Made by a program: the position numbers and the translations under genes. DNA of 48,887 bases, taken from assembly GCA_934456435.1 (NCBI GenBank), contig CAKSHH010000017.1, positions 1-48,887 of the forward strand, given 5' to 3'. This document shows, one piece after another, positions 32,799 to 41,983 of this stretch (position 1 is its first letter; each line of letters begins with the position of its first letter). The notes beneath the pieces were generated by a model. It searched no databases and was not told the DNA's origin. It saw nothing but the letters and a program-made list of their open reading frames with translations. The stretch comes from an uncultured Eubacteriales bacterium (GTDB taxonomy: Bacteria; Bacillota; Clostridia; Oscillospirales; Acutalibacteraceae).

Positions 32799-34037
32799 TC
32801 AATCTCTTCTGAGCGCTTCTATCGGAGTCATTTGCGCGGCGCGCTTTGCCGGATAAATTCCGAAGAAAATACCTATTGCGCTTGAAAATCCGACAGCGAT
32901 AAGAACCGTTGAGAATTTGACGGCTATCGGTATTTTAAGATATGCCGCAACAGCCCATGCTCCTCCGACACCCAGTATAAATCCGATTGCTCCGCCGAGC
33001 AGGCACAGAATAACGGATTCGGTTAGGAACTGAAGCATTATCGTGGAAGTCTTTGCTCCGAGCGCTTTTCGTATACCGATTTCCCTTGTTCGCTCGGTTA
33101 CGGAAACAAGCATTATGTTCATAACGCCGATTCCGCCGACAAGCAGCGAAATTGCGCTGACCGCCGCGATGAACGTGGTGAAAATATTTATTACGGAATC
33201 CAAAAGGTCAATATACGTCGCCATAATGTTCAGCGTATAGACCGAATCGTCAAAGCTTCCGTGTCTCGTCTTGATGAGGTTGAGCGCCGATTCGCCGGTG
33301 TTGTCGAGGTCGGCTCCGTCGGTAGCCATAAAATAAATCTGCGTGTATTTATTCACCTTGTCGGTCAGCTCGCCGTTAAGCGAAGCCGGCATTGCAATCA
33401 TTTCCATGCTCAGGGAGCTTGAATATGATGCAGTCATACTCTCCATCTGTTCCTGTGAAATCATCGAATTTTCCGTCATATCAACGACGCCGATAATTTT
33501 CAGCGGAACCGTTCTGTTGTTAATGGTGTAATTCAAAGTCTCTCCGACGCAGTTTTCTTCGCCGAAAATCTCCTTTGCCGTAAGTGTGCTGACAATACAG
33601 ACATTCCTGCATTGATCATATTCGTCCTTTGTCCACGCTCTGCCGTACTTCGTCGTCATCTGATTGATAAAAAGGAGGTCTTCATTTCCTGCAATGGTGA
33701 AAACGAAGCCGTTATATTTTCCTGCCTGAGCCTGACCGAACGTGAACTCGTATGGTGAACAATAGCTGACCGTGCTAAGCTTCTTTATGGCGGCAATGTC
33801 CTCCTCGGTCACATAATTCGACTGGTCGATATTGTTGGTATTGACGACTATCTGAATAGCGTTTGAGCCCATGTCCTCGATCATACCGACTATGTAGTCC
33901 CGTCCGCCGTTGCCGATAGTGATTATCGCAATAACGGACGCGACGCCGATTATTATTCCGAGCATTGTCAGAAGAGAACGCATCATATTCGTTTTTATAC
34001 TGAAAATCGCAATGCGAATATTCTCTCTTATGTCCAC
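32799..34037 (-). CDS. MacB/FtsX-type ABC permease (no ATPase domain)
   Basis: A 412-residue inner-membrane protein with the MacB periplasmic-core plus FtsX layout. TM1 is near 19-41 (LLTMLGIIIGVASVIAIITIG), a large extracellular domain covers about 45-285, and three TM helices follow (about 288-312, 335-360 and 372-395) around the typical GIGVMNIMLVSVTERTREIG and RKALGAKTSTIM motifs. It has no nucleotide-binding domain, so it needs a separate LolD/MacB-type ATPase. None is adjacent. It starts 12 bp after the adaptor gene. Such pairs export peptides, antibiotics or envelope lipids; the substrate is unknown. Confidence 0.92.
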   Translation of the reverse strand: MDIRENIRIAIFSIKTNMMRSLLTMLGIIIGVASVIAIITIGNGGRDYIVGMIEDMGSNAIQIVVNTNNIDQSNYVTEEDIAAIKKLSTVSYCSPYEFTFGQAQAGKYNGFVFTIAGNEDLLFINQMTTKYGRAWTKDEYDQCRNVCIVSTLTAKEIFGEENCVGETLNYTINNRTVPLKIIGVVDMTENSMISQEQMESMTASYSSSLSMEMIAMPASLNGELTDKVNKYTQIYFMATDGADLDNTGESALNLIKTRHGSFDDSVYTLNIMATYIDLLDSVINIFTTFIAAVSAISLLVGGIGVMNIMLVSVTERTREIGIRKALGAKTSTIMLQFLTESVILCLLGGAIGFILGVGGAWAVAAYLKIPIAVKFSTVLIAVGFSSAIGIFFGIYPAKRAAQMTPIEALRRD

Positions 34038-34049
34038 AGCTATCCTCCG

Positions 34050-35630
34050 TTACTTCAGTTTAACCTTTGCACCGTCCTCAAGACCAGATGTGTTCTTGAT
34101 AAGAACATCGCCCTCGCTGACACCCGAAAGAACCTGATAATAGGTATCGTTTGATATGCCGAGTTTAACGTTTTTCTTGACCGCTTCGGATTTATCCTTG
34201 TCATACACATAAACGAACACGTCCGAGCCGTCGATTATTATCGCCTCAACGGGAACAACAAGCGCATTCTCCTGAGTGTCCGTGATTATCGAAACATCAA
34301 CATCGGTGCCAACTATCAGAGATTTGTCTGCGCTGTCTATTGTGATCTGTGCGGGAATTGTGTTTGAATTTGTACCGCCGGAAACGATTGAATTGAGGTC
34401 GAGCGAGCCGCCCGTTGACGTTGCGACGGCTCCGACATAGGAAACCTTGCCGTCGTGGGTCTCATTGTTTGCCGACTTAACGGTCACGTCCTGATTGACG
34501 CTGATGTCAAGCACATCATATTTGCTCAAAGATATATCTGCAACGAGAGGATAATTGAGCACCTTTATACCGACTTTATCGGAATTGAAAAACGCACCGA
34601 CAAGGGAGGAAACGTCCGCGCCCGAAGATACGGTTGAAAGGATCGAGCTGAGGTCAATATCCGTTCCGTTCACGGAGCTCTTCGTCTCGACTGTTTCGCC
34701 GACCGTGATGTTGACCTCGCTGACCATACCCTTCTGGCTTGCGATCCAGCCCTTCTTCATTTCGTTAGTTTGGCTGAGCGCTGTTTCGTAGGATGCCTGC
34801 GCCTTTTCGTAAATCGTCTTATAGGCTGAAAGGTAGGAATCGTCCGACTGCAATTCAAGCGTTGCAAGCTGAGCCTTGAGCTGTACAAGAGATATTTCCG
34901 CATTTATGAGCGCGCTTGATCCGCCGCTCATTTGCGCCAAGGCGCTCATATCAAACGAGCCTGAGCTGCCTGCAATAATACCGAGATTGTCCATCAAGCC
35001 CGACAAATCGGACGAGCTTGAACCTGCCGAAAGCATCGCTTTGAGCACCTTTTCTGCTGTTTCCTTGTTGTATTCTACGCCGAAAAGCTTTGCAACCTTG
35101 ATAAATCTGTTGACAAGCTCGTCAGAGACCTTAACTCCGCTGTCCGTTTTCTGTGACGACTGATTTGTCTTCTGTTTTGCGCTGAGCTTCTCTATCTGAG
35201 CTTCAAGCTCGGCAATCTGCTTTTTAGTGGAAGAAATCTTTTTCTTCGCGGAATCGGAGGAGCTTTTTGCTTTGTTGTATGCGGCAAGAGCTTTTTCGTA
35301 GTTGTTTTCCTTTTCCGTCAGCGCCGCTTCAAGCGAGGAGACGTCAAAGGTTGCCAGTACGTCGCCCGCTTTGACAACATCGCCCTCTTTTACATTGACG
35401 GTTTTAACCTTTACCTTGTCAATGAGAGTGAATGTTTTTTCGGATGCAGTCGTAATTGTACCGGTAGTGTCCAGCGTCTCATTGATGGTCTGCTTCGTAA
35501 CCTGCACGGTATCAACGGCAATCTTATCCTCCGGTTTGAAAATTGCATAAGCTGTGCACGCCAGCACCGCAACGGCAAGAATCGAGCAAAGAATAATAAC
35601 CTTTTTGTTTTTTCCTTTTTTTTGCTGCAT
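34050..35630 (-). CDS. MacA/HlyD-type periplasmic adaptor protein
   Basis: A 526-residue membrane-fusion protein. ATG 35630 (MQQKKGKNKK) is chosen over 35636 for its spacing from AAGGGG. A signal anchor covers about 12-32. A lipoyl-like half-motif (VKTVNVKEGDVVKAGDVLATFD, about 76-97, split) precedes an unusually long coiled-coil hairpin (about 105-290) that contains a Gly/Ser-rich, low-complexity insert (SAGSSSSDLSG, GGSSALINA). A second lipoyl half, a beta-barrel and a membrane-proximal domain follow (about 290-526). It should bridge the FtsX-like permease to the wall side. No ATPase gene is adjacent. Confidence 0.88.
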   Translation of the reverse strand: MQQKKGKNKKVIILCSILAVAVLACTAYAIFKPEDKIAVDTVQVTKQTINETLDTTGTITTASEKTFTLIDKVKVKTVNVKEGDVVKAGDVLATFDVSSLEAALTEKENNYEKALAAYNKAKSSSDSAKKKISSTKKQIAELEAQIEKLSAKQKTNQSSQKTDSGVKVSDELVNRFIKVAKLFGVEYNKETAEKVLKAMLSAGSSSSDLSGLMDNLGIIAGSSGSFDMSALAQMSGGSSALINAEISLVQLKAQLATLELQSDDSYLSAYKTIYEKAQASYETALSQTNEMKKGWIASQKGMVSEVNITVGETVETKSSVNGTDIDLSSILSTVSSGADVSSLVGAFFNSDKVGIKVLNYPLVADISLSKYDVLDISVNQDVTVKSANNETHDGKVSYVGAVATSTGGSLDLNSIVSGGTNSNTIPAQITIDSADKSLIVGTDVDVSIITDTQENALVVPVEAIIIDGSDVFVYVYDKDKSEAVKKNVKLGISNDTYYQVLSGVSEGDVLIKNTSGLEDGAKVKLK

Positions 35631-35687
35631 AAACATACCCCTTCTTCCAATATTTATATACTATCAATACTTTATTCGGAGACAAAA

Positions 35688-36263
35688 ATGAAACCTCTTA
35701 AAATGATAATTTCTTTTTTTAAGCAAGGCGTGTACCTCAAGCTGTGCGGTATTGCCTTGATGATAATTTCGCTGACTTCGTGCACGGGGCAAAGTCAGCT
35801 TAACATTGACGAATTTCTCACAAAATATAATTCCGTCAGCGGCGAAGCGCTTGAAGCACAGATGTTCACCGTCAGCAAGGATAAATACTACACATACAGT
35901 CTGCTGAGTGATAACGTCCTGATATGTCTTTACGCCGGGCAGGACGGAAATATAATTCAATGCACCGCGACCGTAAAAAGCGGCACAAAAAACAGCTTTG
36001 ACTCCCAATGCGTCAATTTAATAAAAGCTTTCACGGGGTTTTCCGACACGGAAAGCAATGAATTTTTCAAAAACAAGGGTGATTCGGGAAAATTTCATCT
36101 TGTAATGAACGACTACGGAATCGGTAAGACAATGATACTCAACGAAAAGGGAAACGAGCTGAACACAAACGAATACCCCACGCTGAAAAGGCAGGTAAAT
36201 GAAGAAGACATTGCTCGCCCGACTCTGCCGCCGCAAGAATCTACCACTATTATTAGACAATAA
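35688..36263 (+). CDS. Lipoprotein of unknown function
   Basis: A 191-residue exported protein. ATG 35688 (MKPLKMIISFF) follows GGAG, and 22 upstream in-frame codons overlap the divergent adaptor gene start. A lipoprotein signal is present (residues 1-32: hydrophobic stretch and lipobox SLTSC). The mature domain has mixed alpha/beta character with YYTYSLLSDNVLICLYAGQDGNI and a Thr/Pro-rich end (ARPTLPPQESTT). I recognise no family. Its 5' region is shared with the divergent MacA-like gene, so a role with that exporter is possible. A stretch of the signal peptide coding region resembles the dispersed TGTGCGGTATWGCCTT repeat. Confidence 0.75.
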   Translation: MKPLKMIISFFKQGVYLKLCGIALMIISLTSCTGQSQLNIDEFLTKYNSVSGEALEAQMFTVSKDKYYTYSLLSDNVLICLYAGQDGNIIQCTATVKSGTKNSFDSQCVNLIKAFTGFSDTESNEFFKNKGDSGKFHLVMNDYGIGKTMILNEKGNELNTNEYPTLKRQVNEEDIARPTLPPQESTTIIRQ

Positions 36264-36324
36264 AAATAATGAATATAAATTAAAAATTTGTTAAGAAACG
36301 GTAAATTCAGCTTCGATATAAAGC

Positions 36325-36353
36325 AAAAAGGTGACGGAAAACCCATCACCTTT
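36325..36353 (-). terminator. Terminator of the 36375-36866 gene
   Basis: The stem AAAGGTGA/TCACCTTT (36327-36353) is followed by a T run on the minus strand. The opposite direction has only three T residues. Confidence 0.7.
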
Positions 36354-36374
36354 AAATTGCATTTTAATTCAGAA

Positions 36375-36866
36375 TCAGCCAACGAAGCCGCATGCGGGAA
36401 CATCTACATCCGTTGCAGGCTCATCGGGAGTTTCCGGTGTCTTTGTTGTCTCTTCCTCGGGCTTGTAGTAGAGCTCAAGAACCTTGTTTGCGATCATGCT
36501 GTTTGCAATAGCATTGTTGAGAACCTCAGTATCAATGCCTGCATCTGAGAGGAATGCGTCAACAACGTCACGAACTGCACCGGAATCCTTAATCTCGTCG
36601 GAACCGATACCCTTGTCGTTGATGTACTTCTCAAGAGCTGAAACAAGGCTGGAGACATCTTCTTTAGCAGCGCCTGTCTTGATAGAATCAGCAATCTGAT
36701 TTGCAATCTCTTCTGCCTTCTCGTCGTTCTGGAGAGCGGAAACAGCACCTTCGATTGACGATGTTGTGGTCTCAGGAACTTCCTCCGCGTCGTTCTGAGC
36801 ACGAACTGAGAATGCAACAGTTGCACAGACAGCAGCTACCATAAGAATAGCCAAGAACTTTTTCAT
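36375..36866 (-). CDS. Small secreted protein, unknown function
   Basis: A 163-residue protein. Residues 1-23 are a signal peptide (MKKFLAILMVAAVCATVAFS, cleavage near VRA-Q). Next is an acidic region (NDAEEVPETTTSS), then two predicted helical repeats (about 43-120) rich in Ala, Asp, Glu and Val. The C-terminal tail is Thr/Pro-rich (EEETTKTPETPDEPATDVD, ending ACGFVG). It has no cysteine lipobox. A good promoter lies upstream (TTGACT 36932-36927, 17 bp, TAAAAT 36909-36904). I do not recognise the family. Confidence 0.78.
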   Translation of the reverse strand: MKKFLAILMVAAVCATVAFSVRAQNDAEEVPETTTSSIEGAVSALQNDEKAEEIANQIADSIKTGAAKEDVSSLVSALEKYINDKGIGSDEIKDSGAVRDVVDAFLSDAGIDTEVLNNAIANSMIANKVLELYYKPEEETTKTPETPDEPATDVDVPACGFVG

Positions 36867-36903
36867 ACGAATTCATCCTTTCATAATATTTATTAACATA
36901 GGT

Positions 36904-36932
36904 ATTTTAACCTATAATAATACAAAAGTCAA
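36904..36932 (-). promoter_or_regulatory. Promoter of the small secreted protein gene
   Basis: TTGACT (36932-36927), a 17-bp spacer and TAAAAT (36909-36904), 38 bp before ATG 36866, which has AAAGGATG as its binding site. Confidence 0.65.
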
Positions 36933-36968
36933 GCGGTTTTCGGAAAAATACGGAAATCTTGTCCGACA

Positions 36969-37970
36969 TTACGGATGTGCCTTTTCATAGGAATAGTTTT
37001 TCCAGCAGATTGTAACCTTGTTGCCGTCAACAGCGAATCTTTCAACGTTGTGATAGTTGTTGATTGAGCCCTCTCTGAAGCCCTCTTTTTCGAGCTGCTC
37101 GGTAAACAGATCTCTCATTTTGCTTGTCGGGAACTCAATCGTCGCAACCATTACGAGTGTGGTCTGATCGCGGTGCTTCTCAAGCACGCCCGTCTCAAAG
37201 TCGGCTGCCCACCAGCAGTTTCTTCTTGTATAATTGATCTTCTGCTTCGGGGTTTCGTCAGTTGATTTTTCATACTGCCACAGCTTCATTGACGTGTACA
37301 TTGCGTCCTCGTCCTCAACAGATTTGTAAATCAGATTATCGGGGCCAAAGGTGTCAAGAGCATTCTGGTTGTGATTTCTGTAATAATAGCCTACCTCACA
37401 GCCGACTGTTGCCATGGCATATTCGCCCTTCCAAAGCTCAATGAGCCAATCCTTGTTGTCGTAGGTGAAGTAAATTCTTATTGTGGAAAGATAGAAGTTT
37501 ACGAACGGGGCGCCCAAATCATAAGCCTTGTTGAAGCCGAACTTTCTCTGTGCGGCGAGCCTGTTGTAAACCTGATCGGGGGTTGATGTCGCTTCGGTCG
37601 TCGTTCTCTTCGCAGTTGTAGCCTTTTTGGTGGTCGTTTTTTTCGTCGCATTTGTTTTCGGCGCGGTACTGCTCGGAGTTATCTGGCTCGCCGAATACTG
37701 GCCGCCGGACTGTGTGGGGTTGTTGTAGATTACAGAGTGGCCCTCGTTATCCACAATATACGACTGACCGTCCTCACCGACAACGATCTGTGTCGGACCG
37801 TCAAGATTCACATCATTCTGACCGAGCTGAATTTCGTCTCCGTTGCCGGAGGCGCTTTTATTTTTTGAAATCTTCTTTACCGAACCGCAGCCGGTCAATA
37901 CGATACTGAACACAATTATGAATGAACAAAGCAGAGCTATGTAACGTGTTGAGGAATAGTTCTTTTTCAT
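36969..37970 (-). CDS. Lipoprotein with DUF4474-like domain
   Basis: A 333-residue lipoprotein. ATG 37970 (MKKNYSSTRY) follows GGAGAT; 13 upstream codons lack a site. The signal peptide ends in lipobox VLTGC (Cys about 28). Residues 95-135 form a Thr/Lys/Ala-rich linker (TKKTTTKKATTAKRTTT) that could cross the wall. The C-terminal 190 residues resemble DUF4474: APFVNFYLSTIRIYFTYDNKDWLIELWKGEYA, CEVGYYYR and WWAADFETGVL. The function of that domain is not established. A promoter candidate is TTGTGT (38028-38023), 17 bp, TACAAT (38005-38000). Confidence 0.75.
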   Translation of the reverse strand: MKKNYSSTRYIALLCSFIIVFSIVLTGCGSVKKISKNKSASGNGDEIQLGQNDVNLDGPTQIVVGEDGQSYIVDNEGHSVIYNNPTQSGGQYSASQITPSSTAPKTNATKKTTTKKATTAKRTTTEATSTPDQVYNRLAAQRKFGFNKAYDLGAPFVNFYLSTIRIYFTYDNKDWLIELWKGEYAMATVGCEVGYYYRNHNQNALDTFGPDNLIYKSVEDEDAMYTSMKLWQYEKSTDETPKQKINYTRRNCWWAADFETGVLEKHRDQTTLVMVATIEFPTSKMRDLFTEQLEKEGFREGSINNYHNVERFAVDGNKVTICWKNYSYEKAHP

Positions 37971-38060
37971 TTTACAATATCTCCATATTATTTTTTTACA
38001 TTGTATCACAATCGGTCGAAAAACACAATACCTAAAATTTTCCTTGTTTTTGACAGACGG

Positions 38061-39725
38061 TTACCCTATATTACCCGCACTTTCAAGCATTTCCCTCGCG
38101 CTTTCGAGCTGGAGCTTTGTAATCTCCATGCCGCCCATGATTCTTGCGATTTCCGCAACGCGTTCCTCTTCGATGAGCGACTTGATGTTCGTATAAGTTT
38201 TACCGTCCGCAACGGACTTGCTTATATAAAGGTGAACGTCGCCCTGTGCCGCAATCTGTGCAAGGTGGGTGACGCAGATAACCTGTCTGCCCTTTGAAAC
38301 GGCTCTGAGCTTCATTGCAATTTTCTGTGCCGCTCTGCCGCTGACGCCCGTGTCAATTTCGTCAAAAATCATCGTGTCCACGCCGTCCGTGCCGGCAAGC
38401 ACATTCTTTATCGCAAGCATTATTCGCGAAAGCTCACCGCCCGACGCTATCTTTGCCAGCGGCTTAGGCTCCTCGCCGACGTTCGCTGAAATCAGAAACT
38501 CTATCGAATCCCTGCCGTTTTCCGTCAGCCCGATGTCCTCGCATTTAACCGCGAACTGCACGTTCGGCATATCGAGGAACTCAAGCTCCGAGCAAATGGT
38601 CTCGCTCAGCCTTTTACCTGCGGTCTTTCTCGACTCCGTAAGCTTGCGCGCCGCCTCCTCTGCGGCGGCAAGAGCCTCCTTTTCCATTCGCTGAAGCTCT
38701 TTTACCTTCTCCTCGGAGAACGCAATATTGTCAAGTTCCTCCTGCGCCTTTGCAAGATAGTCGAGCATTTCCTCCTCGGTGTCGCCGTATTTCTTTGAAA
38801 GGCGGTAGAGCAAATCCAGCCTTTCCTCTATTTCGTCGAGCTCGGACGGGTCAAAATCAATCTCCGACATAGCGTCGCGGACAAGCTCGGCAATGTCGTC
38901 AAGCTCGTAGCGGATATCCGTGATTTTCTCGGAAGCCTCGCCGAGGCTCTCCATGTATGCTGCCGCGTTTGAAATCTCCGACTCGGCGTCGCTGACCATA
39001 TCAATGCCCGCACCGTCCGCTCTGAGCGCCTCATAAGCGTTGTTCAGACTTTCCATAACCTTCTGCGAATTGTTGATGAGTGACTTCCTCGCCTTGAGCT
39101 CGTCGCGTTCGCCGACCGTGATGTCCGCCTTTTCCAGCTCGTCGATCTGATAGGTCAGAAAATCAATTCTCTGCGATTTTGAGCTTTCGTCTGTCGTGAG
39201 CTTTTTAAGCTTTGAGCGAATGGCGCAAAGCGACGAATACTTTTCGCCGTAGTCTGCCCTGAGCGCGGAATTGCCTGCAAAGCTGTCAACAAAGCCGCAA
39301 TGCTTTTCCGGGGAAAGCAGCGACTGGCTGTCGTGCTGGCCGTGAATGTCAATAAGCTCCCTGCCGATTTCGCGCAGCATTGAAACCGTGACCGGTGTAC
39401 CGTTGATGCGGCAAGTATTTTTACCGTCGCGGTTAATCGTCCTGTTCATTATGAGCACGCCGTCGTCACATTCAATTCCGTTGTCATCGAGGACGCCGCG
39501 AACCGTGTCGTTCACGTCCTCAAACACGGCGTAAACCTTTGCGCTCTGTGCGCCTGTTCTGATTATCTCGCGCGATGTACGTTCGCCGAGAATCGCATTT
39601 ATCGAGTCGATAACGATTGATTTACCTGCGCCTGTCTCACCGGTCAGAACATTGAGTCCGCATCCGAACTCAATCGCCGCACTTTCGATTATCGCAACAT
39701 TTTCAATTTTCAAGCTTGTAAGCAT
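38061..39725 (-). CDS. recN: DNA repair protein RecN
   Basis: A 554-residue SMC-like ATPase acting at double-strand breaks. The Walker A motif is LTGETGAGKSIVIDSINAIL (about 28-47). Long coiled-coil arms cover about 150-225 and 255-370. The ABC signature is SGGELSRIMLAIK (about 432-444) and Walker B/D-loop is MIFDEIDTGVSGRAA (about 456-470), followed by VICVTHLAQIAA. ATG 39725 follows GGATGTGA. It is the last gene of the nusB-recN block, 55 bp after argR, matching the classical Firmicutes argR-recN order. Confidence 0.97.
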   Translation of the reverse strand: MLTSLKIENVAIIESAAIEFGCGLNVLTGETGAGKSIVIDSINAILGERTSREIIRTGAQSAKVYAVFEDVNDTVRGVLDDNGIECDDGVLIMNRTINRDGKNTCRINGTPVTVSMLREIGRELIDIHGQHDSQSLLSPEKHCGFVDSFAGNSALRADYGEKYSSLCAIRSKLKKLTTDESSKSQRIDFLTYQIDELEKADITVGERDELKARKSLINNSQKVMESLNNAYEALRADGAGIDMVSDAESEISNAAAYMESLGEASEKITDIRYELDDIAELVRDAMSEIDFDPSELDEIEERLDLLYRLSKKYGDTEEEMLDYLAKAQEELDNIAFSEEKVKELQRMEKEALAAAEEAARKLTESRKTAGKRLSETICSELEFLDMPNVQFAVKCEDIGLTENGRDSIEFLISANVGEEPKPLAKIASGGELSRIMLAIKNVLAGTDGVDTMIFDEIDTGVSGRAAQKIAMKLRAVSKGRQVICVTHLAQIAAQGDVHLYISKSVADGKTYTNIKSLIEEERVAEIARIMGGMEITKLQLESAREMLESAGNIG

Positions 39726-39780
39726 TTAGATCACATCCGAGAAAATTTGTTAATCGGTCTCCGCTGTAAAGTAAAGTCAC

Positions 39781-40245
39781 TCAATTGTGCGGAGTTACCT
39801 TAATAATTCTGTCAATCGACTCCCTGAGTTCGTTTGCGGTCGCCTCGTTGCGGCAAAGAGCAAAGATAGTGTCGTCGCCGGCAATCGTTCCGACGAGGCC
39901 CTCCCACTCCATATTGTCAAATGCGGCGCAGGCGGCGTTTGCCATGCCCGTATAGCATTTGATAACAACCGTGTTGCCTGCATAGTCGGACGATATGACC
40001 GAATGGGAAAAGATCGTCGTGTATTTTGACAGATATTCATCCGTCTCGCTCTTGCCCTCAACATAGCGATACACACCGTTTTTATCCATTTGTTTGACAA
40101 GACGCAGTTCCTTTATATCACGCGAAACAGTTGCCTGCGTCGAGTTGAAGCCGTTTTCCTCCAGCTTTGCCAGCATTTCCTCCTGCGTGCCGATTGCGTA
40201 CATTTCAATCAGCTTGAGGATCATATTATGTCTTTTCTTCTTCAT
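39781..40245 (-). CDS. argR: Arginine repressor
   Basis: A 154-residue hexameric arginine-dependent repressor. Residues 1-70 form the winged helix (QEEMLAKLEENGFNSTQATVSRDIKELRLVK, split), and residues 85-150 the oligomerisation and arginine-binding domain (YTGMANAACAAFD and GTIAGDDTIFALCRNEATANEL, with the paired Asp residues). ATG 40245 follows AAGGAGATAG. It sits 17 bp after nadK. The last codons fall in a diverged copy of the GTGCGG repeat (39785-39805). Confidence 0.96.
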   Translation of the reverse strand: MKKKRHNMILKLIEMYAIGTQEEMLAKLEENGFNSTQATVSRDIKELRLVKQMDKNGVYRYVEGKSETDEYLSKYTTIFSHSVISSDYAGNTVVIKCYTGMANAACAAFDNMEWEGLVGTIAGDDTIFALCRNEATANELRESIDRIIKVTPHN

Positions 40246-40262
40246 GCCGTTTCTATCTCCTT

Positions 40263-41105
40263 TTACAGCCGCCTTTGTTCAAGCTTGCTGTTAAGTATTT
40301 CCAAAAAGGTCTCGCTCTTTATTCTTATAAATTCGCCGAACATCTCCGCCTTGGTTATTCTGACGGAACAGCCCTTTCCGATCGGAATGGCGTCCTCGCC
40401 GTCACAGGAAAGTCCGATTTCCTCGTCCTCCCTGCCGCGCAGTAAAAATTCCGAGTCCGGTTTAAAAATAAGAGCGCGCGAAAAAAGCGAATGGGTGCAG
40501 ATCGGTGTCAGCAGTATGCTTTCGATCTGCGGATCGACAACAGGTCCGCCTGCCGAAAGGTTGTATGCAGTCGAGCCCGTCGGCGTTGAAAAAATAATTC
40601 CGTCCGCCGTGTATTTGTTCAGGAATCTGCCGTTGTGCTCAACGATGAAATCCGCCATCTTGATTTGCAGACCTCTGGCAACGACAGCGTCGTTCACGCA
40701 GTAATGCGTGCTGAGCGTTGAGCCGTCCGAAGAAATTATCTCCGCCCGAAGCATCATTCTGCGGTCAATTTCGTATTTTCCGTCTTTGAGGTTTGAAAGC
40801 ATTTCCAGCTCCGTCGGCTCAAGTCCCGCCATGAACGCTATACGTCCTGCGTTTATGCCGAGCGTCGGCTTGCCGTATTTGGCCGCGTGAATTATCGTTC
40901 CGTCGCCGCCGACGGCTATAATCACATCGCACTCGCGTATCATCTTTTCCAACTGCATAAACTCCGCCTGCGTGCCGCCGAACTCCTTTGCGTATTCGTC
41001 CTTTATGCAATAGGGCATATTGTACCTTTCAAGCTCGGCGCAGACATTCAGCGCCACCTGCAATGCGTTTTTTCTCGTTAAATTCGGAAGCAATGCGATC
41101 TTCAT
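40263..41105 (-). CDS. nadK: NAD kinase
   Basis: A 280-residue cytoplasmic enzyme phosphorylating NAD to NADP. Visible are the GGDGTIIHAAK motif (about 66-76), GINAGRIAFMAG (about 84-95), YTADGIIFSTPTGSTAYNLSAGGP (about 161-184, split) and VDPQIESILLTPICTHSLFSR. ATG 41105 follows AAGGCGGTG. It starts 15 bp after tlyA, in the typical tlyA-nadK-argR-recN order. Confidence 0.97.
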   Translation of the reverse strand: MKIALLPNLTRKNALQVALNVCAELERYNMPYCIKDEYAKEFGGTQAEFMQLEKMIRECDVIIAVGGDGTIIHAAKYGKPTLGINAGRIAFMAGLEPTELEMLSNLKDGKYEIDRRMMLRAEIISSDGSTLSTHYCVNDAVVARGLQIKMADFIVEHNGRFLNKYTADGIIFSTPTGSTAYNLSAGGPVVDPQIESILLTPICTHSLFSRALIFKPDSEFLLRGREDEEIGLSCDGEDAIPIGKGCSVRITKAEMFGEFIRIKSETFLEILNSKLEQRRL

Positions 41106-41120
41106 AAGCTTTACACCGCC

Positions 41121-41930
41121 TTATTTATCAAGCTCTCCGTGGGAAAGCTCTACAAGTTTTTCTGGTGTGATATCGCAGAAATTCTGTGCATCATCGCTCT
41201 TTTCTATGTGCATAAGGTATTCAATGTTGCCTTCGGGTCCCTTTATCGGCGAAAAATCGAGGTTTTTGACGCTGAAACCGGTGTCAATCGCAAAATTCAC
41301 TATGCTTTCAACCACCTCAACGTGCACCTGAGGATCACGGACGACTCCCTTTTTGCCTATCTTTTCTCTGCCGGCTTCAAACTGCGGTTTTATCAGACAG
41401 ACCGCCTGTCCGCTGTCTTTCAGAAGCTCTCTGAGAACGGGAAGAATTATCCTCAGCGAAATGAACGAAACGTCCACACTCGCAAAATCAATGTCCTCCG
41501 GTATCTGCTCGTGGGTCACATAGCGGAAATTTGTGCGTTCCATATTCACCACACGCTCGTCGGTTCTCAGCTTCCATGCAAGCTGACCGTATCCGACGTC
41601 GATTGAATAGACCTTCTTCGCCCCGTGGCTCAGCATACAGTCCGTGAATCCGCCCGTCGAAGCTCCGATATCCATACACACGCAGTCATGCAGATCAATG
41701 TCAAACTTCTCCGCCGCCTTTTGCAGCTTCAGTCCTCCCCTGCTGACAAACGGGTTGCGGCTTCCTCTGACCTCAATATTGTCATCGGGCTTGACCGCCG
41801 CACCTGCTTTCAGCTCCTTTTGACCGTTCAGGTAGACCTGCCCTGCCATAATCAAAGCTTTTGCTTTCTCGCGCGACTCAACACAGCCGCGTTGAGTCAA
41901 AGCGATATCGAGTCTGATTTTATCCGACAA
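41121..41930 (-). CDS. tlyA: TlyA-family rRNA 2'-O-methyltransferase
   Basis: A 269-residue protein. An N-terminal S4 RNA-binding domain (RLDIALTQRGCVESREKAKALIMAGQVYLNG, split) is followed by an FtsJ-type methyltransferase: MDIGASTGGFTDCML (about 83-97, SAM motif), VYSIDVGYGQL, VDVSFISL and VCLIKPQFE. Family members methylate 16S/23S rRNA cytidines; the historical name is hemolysin A. I place the start at TTG 41930 (LSDKIRLDI) because GAGGTG lies about 6 nt upstream. The alternative GTG at 41939 overlaps that site. It is followed at 15 bp by nadK. Confidence 0.95.
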   Translation of the reverse strand: MSDKIRLDIALTQRGCVESREKAKALIMAGQVYLNGQKELKAGAAVKPDDNIEVRGSRNPFVSRGGLKLQKAAEKFDIDLHDCVCMDIGASTGGFTDCMLSHGAKKVYSIDVGYGQLAWKLRTDERVVNMERTNFRYVTHEQIPEDIDFASVDVSFISLRIILPVLRELLKDSGQAVCLIKPQFEAGREKIGKKGVVRDPQVHVEVVESIVNFAIDTGFSVKNLDFSPIKGPEGNIEYLMHIEKSDDAQNFCDITPEKLVELSHGELDK

Positions 41931-41983
41931 ATTACACACCTCGGCTCAAGACAGCACCGTATAAATCGCGGTGCACGCCTTGC

